Of a DNA stretch of 64,000 nt, positions 38,492 through 49,000 are shown piece by piece; positions within the stretch are counted from its first letter, which is position 1; the number at the start of each line of letters is the position of its first letter. The notes below the pieces were generated by a model. That model saw only the letters and a program-made list of their open reading frames with translations, was not told the DNA's origin and did no database searches. Source of the stretch: Pieris napi (taxonomy: Eukaryota; Arthropoda; Insecta; Lepidoptera; Pieridae); the NCBI RefSeq assembly GCF_905475465.1, contig NC_062240.1, positions 9,749,001 through 9,813,000 on the forward strand. Reading direction: 5' to 3'. Position numbers and translations under genes: made by a program.

Positions 38492-38546
38492 TACGTAGCA
38501 ACATAAACAGTAGAAATATGCATTCTACTGTTTATGTTGCTACGTA
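38492..38546. repeat. Perfect 24-bp hairpin with 7-bp loop
   Basis: TACGTAGCAACATAAACAGTAGAA, loop atatgca, then the exact reverse complement. It is too perfectly paired for an ordinary microRNA precursor and has no repeat partner that I could find. Confidence 0.9.
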
Positions 38547-38549
38547 AAA

Positions 38550-40335
38550 CTAATCCTTGTTCATTTTTCCTTCAGACGTCTGGAAAAAAAGCTTATTTTT
38601 TCCATCGATATTATTATTTTTATTTATCAAAATTGCATTGTGATTTCGTGTCATTTTGTGTATAATAATTATGGGATCGATAAAATAATTGAAAACTATT
38701 TTAATCTAAAGTTCATTGGTATTATAAAAGATTCTTAAATTGTTATTCACTACTAGTGGCGAATACCAATTTATTTTTGCATTTCGATTCAAGTAATTCA
38801 TATTGTTTTGGTCGGTCGTGTATTTTAAAACTACAATCCCACGATGTAAATGTAAAACAATAGGCGTTTGGCAATTGTTTTCAAATAACTATAGTATGCA
38901 AACACTTGACGATTGTTAGATACCATACATACTTTTTATAGAAATTATCAAAGAATGTACGAGATTTCCTCCCCGATTTATCCAATTATAACTGACATTT
39001 TACCCTTTTATACCATGTATTTAATTAACGTAGTTGTGATGAATGGTAAAACATAATTTTATATTTCAAGATGGCACTTGAGGAGTCCACAATCTCGGGT
39101 GCCATACCCGGTGTGACCTATATTTTCATAAAAAGTTGTTATTTCGGGATACATTAAAATCTTATGGGTACATTACTTAATAATTTCAATTGTCATCTAA
39201 AGAAATATTTGTCCTAAAAAATGGAGAATTGACTTGACTTGTATAGACAACTATAGCATTGAATTTATAGTTTTTTGCTCACGCAGAATGAGTGAAACGG
39301 AACGACATATGTCAAAATATAAATTATTGTTTTACCTTCTTGCTAATAAAAATTGTCAGTGGTATGTATATGTACTGTAGTAAATTGTCCATGACTGCAT
39401 AATTCGGATCCGTTTTGAAACTTCGTTGGCACGTAACGTTGCCTTGAAGATCACACGACGAGCCGGTAATAAGCTCTCATTTTTTAAGCGAATTCCTTAA
39501 ATAATAGCCAAATTCCACTGAGGACGTTTTTATGTTTACTCGTATCTAAAGTCACAATTTTGTCTAATCATTAGACCAATACATCAATATATAAAAACGT
39601 TTTAACAGCTCTTTAAACTACAGAACTTTAACTAACACTTGATCAGTTAGTTAAGATTATACGTAGATAAAACCAAATTATTACCTGCAATGGTAAATTT
39701 TCCCGCCTACATAGCAAAGTTGTATTGTTAATTTAAAATTGTAGATATACTTATGTTGCAATAAATGGTGGCAAATAATATGAACTGTAATGGATACATT
39801 GAGTTGCTATTTGAAAATTTTGTTATAATTTTTATCGTGTGATTACTGCAAATAAATTTGGAAAAACCAAAGTTGTATGTGGTTTCTATAAGTAGAAATC
39901 GTCATTACCCGGATCTTCGAATAATCCTTCAAGTTAAATTCTTTCGCCTACTTCTATCGTTTATAATAACAAAACCCGTGTCATCAAGTCTTAATAGTCT
40001 GCCCACGTTGTGATTGTCAAAGGACTATAAAAATAATTGCGATAACCTTACTATAATTGCCGGTTACTATTGAACATCTGCACCTGTTTATCTTAAACTG
40101 CTCAAAGGCTTTGATATCATTTGCGGTTTGGTACGAGGTCAAAGGGAGCGCTAGAACATTTTGTTCGGAAATCCGTTAAAACTACTTTAGGTTTAAAATA
40201 TCAATTGCTGGTAGGTAAGGTTCAGGTGTATTTTTTCTCATCCTCACGGCCGTATTGTGAGTCATCCATTACATCGCTAATGGTAAATAAGTTAATTATG
40301 TAAAACATATAAACGGTGTAAAATCGCTAAGTTTA
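38550..40335. other. Intergenic, no gene recognised
   Basis: AT-rich, nothing supported. Confidence 0.4.
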
Positions 40336-40340
40336 AGGCC

Positions 40341-40398
40341 TGGTAAGTTAACAGCTGATTAAAGCATTTGAATTTTGGTAAGTTAACAGCTGATTAAA
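40341..40398 (+). repeat. 35-bp tandem duplication (1.6 copies)
   Basis: TGGTAAGTTAACAGCTGATTAAA occurs at 40341 and again at 40376. Confidence 0.85.
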
Positions 40399-40439
40399 CC
40401 TTTTTTTGCTTCTGATTGAATCTTGAGTAAAAAAAAACC

Positions 40440-40672
40440 AGTGGCGCTACAACCTGTAGGTTGGCTTCAGATTTATGTATCTGTTCTTAATTTTTTTAAA
40501 GACGCAGTTAGATGATAAGCCTGATACACGCCGTCGATTTTTAGATCTTAGGCATTTCAGTTTCCTCTCGTTTTCCTTCACCGTTCGAGCGCGTGTTAAT
40601 TATGCATATAGAAAGAAAATTCTATTGGTGGACAGCCGTGATTTGAACTAATAGCCTGCTCGGATCTTGGGT
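40440..40672 (-). repeat. Degenerate SINE (family S2)
   Basis: 'ttttccttcaccgttcgagcg' and 'agtggcgctacaacctgtagg' match S2 body and tail in minus orientation. The head is eroded. Confidence 0.5.
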
Positions 40673-40739
40673 AAACTTATTTATATTTTTGATAAATGAT
40701 AATTCATTCTTTACAAACATAGTAATTATAAAAAGAAAA

Positions 40740-40960
40740 TTAAAACGAATTCAAAAAGTTTGGTCTCTGTGGAAGTGTACCTTTAACGCTGGCGGCATTT
40801 CCTCGCTGCATTGCGATACTTATTCGTTGAGCGAGGAAAGCACCAGCTCTGGGATCACCGGTACTATCTGCCCGGCGCTAACTTAAATATTTAATTAACG
40901 CCTGTGAACAAAATCAAAGTTGGAGGGAAGTCTCTTATATTTGAGCCGTAATAAAATAAA
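40740..40960 (-). pseudogene. Retroelement ORF C-terminus, fragment
   Basis: Minus strand reads GDPRAGAFLAQRIS then QRGNAASVKGTLPQRPNFL up to a stop at 40740-40742. The same tail occurs, broken, at 14458-14525 on the plus strand. Upstream (higher coordinates) the similarity continues only to about 40960 (ttccctccaactttgattttg), so the element is heavily 5'-truncated. The class of retroelement is uncertain. Confidence 0.55.
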
Positions 40961-41654
40961 TAAATTGATTAAGTAATAACTGTCTGATAACGTGTGTTCA
41001 AATTGGTCCGTTTTCGTTCGCACTATTAGCAGAAAATTGTGTAATGTGTGTAATGTGCAAAAAATGCGATATTGTTTTTAAATAAACATTACATATAATC
41101 GACACTACGTACATGTGCTATATATACTACGGTTCGTAGCTATTCTGTAGATATTGCGGACTGTTTAAAGGCCTCGTATATGATGTTGGTAGATCTCACT
41201 TATGAAAAGAAAATTGTTTAATTTAATACAATCAATCAAGCTTGCGTATTTACAAGTTCAAAAGTAATCCTTCATCCGTAACATTACGGTTCATAATTCG
41301 GTCTATTAAAACCATATTTGCATATCAAATATAAATCAAGCTATATTGCAAAATAATTTGCACGAGACGACCTTATCAAGTCCGAAACAAAAAGGATTGG
41401 ACTAATCACAGGGTCAAGGAACGGTGAATTGCGTAAGCTTTGGGCGGTTATAAGATAAAGGTCGATTGAAGGGGTCGTGACTCGAGACCGTTGGTGCTAT
41501 TAATGACACGAAGCTCCATTTCAACAATTACTAACTGGTTTTCTAATGTTTGTTACATATTTCACATCGCTAAATGCGATTTTGTTGAATTTTGGTACAT
41601 GTTCTATTTCTAATATTATTATTATGTATATAAACACAGTAGCAGCTTAATAAG

Positions 41655-42005
41655 CTGATGCGATTTTGAGATTTGGAGAAACTATACTGTTTACACTTTC
41701 CGGAAGCCTATTCTAGTCGGCCACTACTCGGTTTGGGAGAAAGTTCTTTAGGGAATTTGTGTTATGTTGAGTGGTCTTTAGTTTTAAAGAACTACGCCTC
41801 AAATGTATATTTTCACTAAAAATAAAGAGCTTCTCAATTCCTGGAACATTATAGTAGCCTTTGAGGATTTTATAGGTTTCAATAAGATTTCCTCTTAATC
41901 TCCTACTTCCTAAATCAGTAAGGTCAAGTGCTTTCAGACGCTCATTATAAGATTTCTTCCTGAGTGACCTGATCATTTTCGTGGCTTTTCTTTTCAAGCA
42001 TACTC
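41655..42005 (-). pseudogene. LINE reverse transcriptase, C-terminal fragment
   Basis: Minus strand (41997 downwards) reads KRKATKMIRSLRKKSYNERL, then LDLTDLGSRRLRGNLIETYK, then a region ending LKNFLPNRVVAD, where TAG replaces the usual Trp codon before NRLPESV. This order (RATK…YeeRL…L..RRLRGD.IetYKI…N.F..RV...WN.LP) is the C-terminal tail after the polymerase of jockey/CR1-type non-LTR elements. The catalytic domain is absent: a dead, 5'-truncated copy. Confidence 0.75.
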
Positions 42006-42479
42006 TGATAGTAGTCTAATGTAACATTTATATATCTTTGAGAGTGTTCTTGGTGAAATGATTTTCTCATATCATAATATGTCATAGGTATTTTTATATA
42101 TTTTTTAAATAATTTAATGGTATAAAAGATTGCAATATTGTACTAAAAGTTACTGTTACAATTTTGCCCTATTACGACAAAAATCCTTCAAAAAATATTT
42201 TATTGTATATTCTGTAACAGACAAATGTTTAGTGCCAGAAATTGGAATATCTCTGTTAGAAATAGAATTTACCATTTTACATAGATAACTAAAGTTTAAA
42301 AGCCAATATAACGTTCATATGTCTTAATAAACACGCTTTATTAGTCCAATTTTATGATTTTTAAGTGAAAATTATAAAACTGCCCCAACATTTGCGTGCT
42401 TAAAAGATGACATGACATACGACTTAAAATTTACATAGTTGAATGAATTTATTCATTATTTGTAGCACACTAAATAGAC

Positions 42480-43944
42480 TAAAATCACGTAGATTGTCAA
42501 ATTTTTTAATAATTACTATACCTATTAGACCACAAGCCCATGAACAAAAAATACCTGTGAAATGACCCAACCTGAATTACGCTTAGAAGGCTGTTACTAT
42601 ATCTGAAAATAGCTCTGAGCACTATGCCGTCATTTCTGAGCGGTACATGTGAGTACGTGAGTGAATGGACTTTCTCATGTACAATGGGGGAATTTCGACT
42701 AATTATTAATGTACGGCTTTGTTATAAGTGTATAGATGATTAAAAATAAATGTCGAAAAACCTAGTGCCGTACAAAAGTGATGGTGCCGGAAGTCGGTGC
42801 AAATTTTTAATTCGACGACAGTTGCAGAAGCAATATAGGTCATTTATTACTGTACGGCATTTGTGTCATTCCTTTTGGACACATATACAGATACTTTACC
42901 CGTAAACGCCGTACATATTTCCAGCGGAGCGGTCGAAAGCCAAGGGTCGGAACCCTACCCCTACACCCATATACCCTAAGGTCATTGTAAAATGTACGGC
43001 AACATGTTCAAAATATTATTTAACACGGACAATAATGTTTTATAATTATGCCGTCCAAATATTATAGTTAATATTTGTGTAATTAAATATTTATCGAAAT
43101 TTCAGGATTTACCAAGTTCTTACTGCTGTAAGATCAGAGAATAATGTACGGCAACTTGTTTTTTTACATAATGTTACTAAATATTACCGTTGTACATTAT
43201 AGCCGTTAATATAACATAAAATCACGTAGATTGTCAAATTTTTTAATAATTACTATACCTATTAGACCACAAGCCCATGAACAAAAAATACCTGTGAAAT
43301 GACCCAACCTGAATTACGCTTAGAAGGCTGTTACTATATCTGAAAATAGCTCTGAGCACTATGCCGTCATTTCTGAGCGGTACATGTGAGTACGTGAGTG
43401 AATGGACTTTCTCATGTACAATGGGGGAATTTCGACTAATTATTAATGTACGGCTTTGTTATAAGTGTATAGATGATTAAAAATAAATGTCGAAAAACCT
43501 AGTGCCGTACAAAAGTGATGGTGCCGGAAGTCGGTGCAAATTTTTAATTCGACGACAGTTGCAGAAGCAATATAGGTCATTTATTACTGTACGGCATTTG
43601 TGTCATTCCTTTTGGACACATATACAGATACTTTACCCGTAAACGCCGTACATATTTCCAGCGGAGCGGTCGAAAGCCAAGGGTCGGAACCCTACCCCTA
43701 CACCCATATACCCTAAGGTCATTGTAAAATGTACGGCAACATGTTCAAAATATTATTTAACACGGACAATAATGTTTTATAATTATGCCGTCCAAATATT
43801 ATAGTTAATATTTGTGTAATTAAATATTTATCGAAATTTCAGGATTTACCAAGTTCTTACTGCTGTAAGATCAGAGAATAATGTACGGCAACTTGTTTTT
43901 TTACATAATGTTACTAAATATTACCGTTGTACATTATAGCCGTT
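42480..43944 (+). repeat. 728-bp tandem duplication, apparently identical copies
   Basis: 42480-43207 and 43217-43944 read the same base for base as far as I compared them, separated by 9 bp. Each copy includes 48 bp of DNA outside the transposon plus the element's left terminal repeat. Confidence 0.92.
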
Positions 43945-45585
43945 CATTATAAATGGTAACAAATAAAAATATTATGATAAAAAATATATGAAATTTCCGA
44001 AATTTAGATGACTTTTCAAATGCTCCTAGAGTAATATGGGGAGTAATATTTTCAAAGATTATTGTTATTTTATATGTAACAAATATAAATAAACAAAAAA
44101 AACCAGATGCCGTACATTTTACTCCAGATTATTCTTTACAGCTGATAAAAACTTCGACGACGTTTGAGGTGTCCCTTAAGGTCATTAATAACTGTACATA
44201 TCTGAGTATATTACCATAAGGCTGTAAAGTATATTTACAGCCTTATCGTACCAGCAGAGAGAGGTAAAGGAAAAATATTTTTAACAAAAATATATATAAT
44301 ACAGGGCGTCCCAAAGTTATGAGACATGAAGGGAAAGTACCTTAAATATCGCAGATAGGGTATTTTACTAATAGAAGACTTTATGTTATTTATAAAAGTT
44401 AGTAATTCTGCATTCAAAGATTTTTTTAAAACTACTTGCCTCGTCTGGAAATCGAACCGGCTTAAATTAAAAAAAAAAACACCCCTACTTTTATGATGCC
44501 AATCGAAAGAATGGCCAAAACCTAATAACTTTTCTAAAGTAACAGACTCGTAGGGGATTTTTTTAGGCCGAATACGATAGATAATGTTTTTAATTTGATA
44601 TAAAGATATATTCACGCTGTTCCTTTCTTTTAAAATACTATGTTACTTAAGAAGAGTTATTAGTTTTTGGCCATTCTTTCGATTGGCATCATAAAAGTAG
44701 GGGTGTTTTTTTTTACATTTAAGTCAGTTCGATTCCCAGACGAGGCAAGTAATTTTTAAAAAATCTTTGAATTCAGAATTAATAACTTTTAAAAATAACA
44801 TAAAGTCTTCTTTTAGTAAAATACCCTATCTACGATATTTAAGGTACTTTCCCTTCATTTCCCATAACTTTGGGACGCCCTGTATTGGTAGGCGGTGGTA
44901 GCGGACTATCGAAAGTGTACGGCATTTATCTTTTATTGAAGATTGTCTAAAGTATTAATAACCTGTGTTATTGCCGTACAGATAAAAGTCACCGGAAAAT
45001 GACTCTTTTCTGAGAAAAGTAATTTACCCCATACACCTATGTGTTCCACAAAAAATGTACGGCATGCTGGAAAATGTTATCTATTTGTGAAGTACTCTCA
45101 AGATTATTTAATTTTATGTTGATTCATATCATCATCACCTATATGCTAATCAGACATATATTGCGATCCTTGGCTTTCGACCGCTCCGCTGGGAATATGT
45201 ACGGCGTTTACGGGTAAAGTATCTGTATATGTGTCCAAAAGGAATCACACAAATGCCGCACAGTAATAAATGACCTATATTGCTTCTGCAACTGTCGTCG
45301 AATTAAAAATTTGCACCGACTTCCGGCACCATCACTTTTGTACGGCACTAGGTTTTTCGACATTTATTTTTAATCATCTATACACTTATAACAAAGCCGT
45401 ACATTAATAATTAGTCGAAATTCCCCCATTGTACATGAGAAAGTCCATTCACTCACGTACTCACATGTACCGCTCAGAAATGACGGCATAGTGCTCAGAG
45501 CTATTTTCAGATATAGTAACAGCCTTCTAAGCGTAATTCACGTTGGGTCATTTCACAGGTATTTTTTGTTCATGGGCTTGTGGTC
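42528..45585. mobile_element. 3.06-kb non-autonomous DNA transposon with long inverted ends and TGTACGGC motif array
   Basis: The left end GACCACAAGCCCATGAAC… and right end …GTTCATGGGCTTGTGGTC are inverted copies for about 420 bp (42528-42950 against 45163-45585). TA flanks both sides (42526-42527, 45586-45587). The 8-mer TGTACGGC or its complement occurs 19 times: six per 728-bp unit (for example 42710, 42767, 42851, 42908, 42993, 43145) and at 44109, 44916, 44973, 45056, 45198, 45339, 45396. No long ORF is present, so any transposase must act in trans. A second element is nested inside. TA duplication fits the Tc1/mariner superfamily, but long ends with dispersed subterminal motifs are also seen in other groups. 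I do not recognise the family. Confidence 0.8.
44302..44882. mobile_element. 581-bp foldback MITE nested in the larger element
   Basis: Ends CAGGGCGTCCCAAAGTTATG and complement, with arms of about 240 bp that match almost throughout, and TA on both sides (44300-44301, 44883-44884). The 126-codon minus-strand frame at 44235-44615 is read from an arm and is not a gene. Confidence 0.88.
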
Positions 45586-46023
45586 TATATGGCTTTATGC
45601 TATTTCGCTTAATATATTAAATACCTCACGAACTGTACAAGTGGCATTGACAGCCGGTGATCTAAATTTCTGTGTACTCGATGTAAATGACATCTCAAGG
45701 CACGATTACTAATATGTGCTTCGTGATGCGCGGGATTCACTAAATGATAATTTTTGCCCGTCGCTTGGTAATTAGTTTGTAAGTAGAGCACTCAAGTGCC
45801 TGCATACCAAATATATTTATTCCAACTATGTACCTAATATTATGTTATAGAATAGGTAAGGAAATTGACCTGATTGGAAGTTTTAGCCCATAGACAATCA
45901 CGATAATCATCGAACGACACATAAGATCACTTCAATTTAGACTTACATGAATGAGTGCGTGAATAATAGTTTATTATCTTTACATGAGACGTAGATTAAT
46001 AAAAGACATTTATTACAAAAGCA

Positions 46024-46029
46024 TTTATT
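46024..46029 (-). terminator. Polyadenylation signal of NHLRC2 gene
   Basis: AATAAA on the minus strand, about 67 bases past the stop codon. Confidence 0.6.
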
Positions 46030-46095
46030 TCTTACCATAAATAAAAATTAACAATAATAAACATAACTTAAATCCTACTTACGTAGTAAACATTC

Positions 46096-49000
46096 TTAAC
46101 TTTGGGTGTTATTAACACCTGTCGGGTTCACTTTACACGTAATTCTATACGATTCGACCATTTTCACCGAATCCCTGACTAAAACCATAGATCGTATCGT
46201 AAAGGAATGCGTAAAGCACAGACTACCATCACACAAAGACGTCACGAAACTGAGATATAAGCGATAATGTGTGTTATCTGTGCGCGATTTTAACTTCATT
46301 TCCACCCGTCCGGGGAGCGTCGAACCCACATTCGTACAACCTATAAATTCGAATTCCTCCATAGTAACATCTTTATTATCCTCATTTCTGATGCAAACCC
46401 GCCAATTCTGTTTGGCCCCAGCCGTGAATTTCACTTTTCGTATGTCGTTGTCCAAACTGACGTTGAAATGAATGATAAGGTTACCACACTTTCGGTTCAC
46501 GAAAAGATCGCTTTTGTATAGAATGAGGTTTTCTGGTTCGACGAATTTCACTTCGGGAACGCGTACACGAAACTCTTGGCATACGTTTTTCGCGATGTTA
46601 AGTATTTTTATGGCGTGATTGTTTGTGTCGGCTATATATAGGTATTTGCCGTCTTGGCTGACCGATAGGCCGGACGGTTCGTTGAATTTTGCCGGGTCGG
46701 AGCTTTCGATCATTGTTGGGGAAATGGTTGTGACCTTCTGAGGGCCGATGTCGACCTTTTTTATTTTATTATTGTACGTGTCAGCGATATAGAGGGTTTT
46801 GTTCGCTTCAGAGTACGCGACAGCTAGTGGATGTTGGAGTTTTGCTTCAACGCCGATTTCGTCCACGTCTCCATACGCGAACAGATTCTGTAAATTACAT
46901 GTATAAGTGAAATGAAAAATAAAATCAATATTATTTTTCTGGACTCGAATTCGGTCGAGGCACAAGTGGGTGAAGTAATTTTTTTCTTAATTACCTTAAT
47001 ATTCTGGCAACATTTTATAACAACAACATAATACAACTATATTATATACTTATACTATAGATATACTTCCTTTTTATATCTTTACTATACCATAAAATAT
47101 ATACTGCCTCTGTGGCTGGTTCGATTTTACCAAAACATAAACAACATTTAAGTTAACGTATCTGTTTTAGCATATGGTGTGATAATAAATATAGTTACCA
47201 ATGGATTTCTATCGCCCCCGCAAAGTGTGGACACGTGTCCACTCGCGAGCGCCAGTCTACGAATTGAAGAGCTCTCCGAATCCGCTATGAATACTTCTGG
47301 ACTACCCACTTTTAACAGAAAACAAACACATAAATGTTGATAAAATATAACAATAAAATAATCAGAGTAGTTGGCTTATGGAAAACCGGCATGCCAAAAA
47401 TAAAATAAAAAACCGTGATGAACAATGAGAAATCGTCATGTGTCAGGCACAAAAGGCTGATCTTCTTATCTATTAATAAAAAAAAAATGTGCGTGTACTA
47501 GTTTACACACGTTAGAAGTGAAACTTCTTTATGACCTTATTTTTCGAAAAAATATCTATAATATGCAACTTTACAGATATTTAAATAAAGATAGTTAAAT
47601 AAAGTTAAATTAGATAAAGTTTAACAAAAGGCTTTTAATATCACAGACTTGAATACAAATAATACAATTATTTCATTTTATTTTTACCTTATTACCACTA
47701 AGATTATTACAGAATTTCATAAATTGTAATAGAATTTTTAGTATCATTGTTATCGTTATTATACATTTTTGTTATTAATGGTTTAGAATCTCTTTGAATC
47801 AACCCTGGTAGGGACAAGAAAAAGACCCGCGTAACGGTCAAATGTGACGCGTAACCGAAACATGTGACGCGTAACCGAAAAATGTGACGCGTAACGAAAA
47901 AATGTTACACAAAAAAATTTTCCAACCCCGATAAAGAAGTTTCACTTCAAAAACGAAGGCCGATTTCTTTCGTTACTAAACAAATAGTCCTACCATTTTT
48001 GAGCGTTAGTCCCGAAGGTTGAGCGAAGGCGGCAGTATGCGGGTACGCGCTGTTTCTAGCTGCTTCCGCGCCCGTACCCGCTATACGTACGCATGTACCT
48101 GTAAAAAAAATATGGGGGTGATTTTATTATAAATACACTTATAAACGTTTAAAAGATACTAAATTTACTTTTATTTATGGATAAACAATATATGTATACT
48201 AAACTAAAATACAAAAAAAAAGACATACAATTTTTTTTTACACATACAAAAGAGAAATTACATAATTTAAAAAATTAAATTTAGTAATGGAAAAATCATT
48301 GGTTTAACAGCAACAACGGAAATTTACTGCCAGTTCTCAAAAGGCATTATTACATATTTATTACTGTATTACAAGATGCTTTTAAGAAGCAACCATACAT
48401 CTTACTCCAAAACACATGTGATATATCCCTATTAAATGGTGAGGGGTCCAATGGCTGGCCATGCGTAGTACTCGACTTGTGGTGTCTGATCGGAATTGGG
48501 TAGGTGTATATTGTTTATGTATTAATTATTTTCGGCCTCGTTTCTACTTGTTACTACGTGTTTGTGTGCCATCGCGTCTTGATGGCTTTTAATTATGTAT
48601 ACAATAATTAACTGCTTTAATATGAAGAGCATGATGTCATGGTTGCATGTACGAATTATTTTGTAAAAAAAATAACCTGGCGATTTAAAGGAGTGACGGA
48701 GAATTTATCGCCACTTCTCGTCCGTTACAAGCCCTTGATTAGGCAGTAAATTGTAAATTAAGAAGCGTTATTTGTTTTAATTTACGATATTAATTGTAAT
48801 TAAGTGACATAAATATTTTGATTTTGAAACATAAAACTAAAAACGGACCAACGTCTAGCCTCTGTATTAATTAATGTCCTAAAACCCCCATGGGCACAGT
48901 GAGTTTCGTTGTTTTTTTTTATATTGAAGTCGCCAGGAATCGAGCCCATTATACCACAAAGCCATTAAAATATATTATAAATATGCACTCATGGCTTATA

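Noticed and set aside
40121..40303. 60-codon plus-strand ORF
   Set aside because: No recognisable motif and no exon context.
42480..43944. CRISPR-like direct repeat
   Set aside because: Two 728-bp units with a 9-bp spacer in a eukaryotic transposon; no array structure.
44235..44615. 126-codon minus-strand ORF
   Set aside because: It is read from the arm of the foldback MITE at 44302-44882. The sequence is repeated inverted nearby and the protein has no motif.
46271..46471. Plus-strand ORF opposite the last NHLRC2 exon
   Set aside because: Antisense shadow of a well-supported coding exon.
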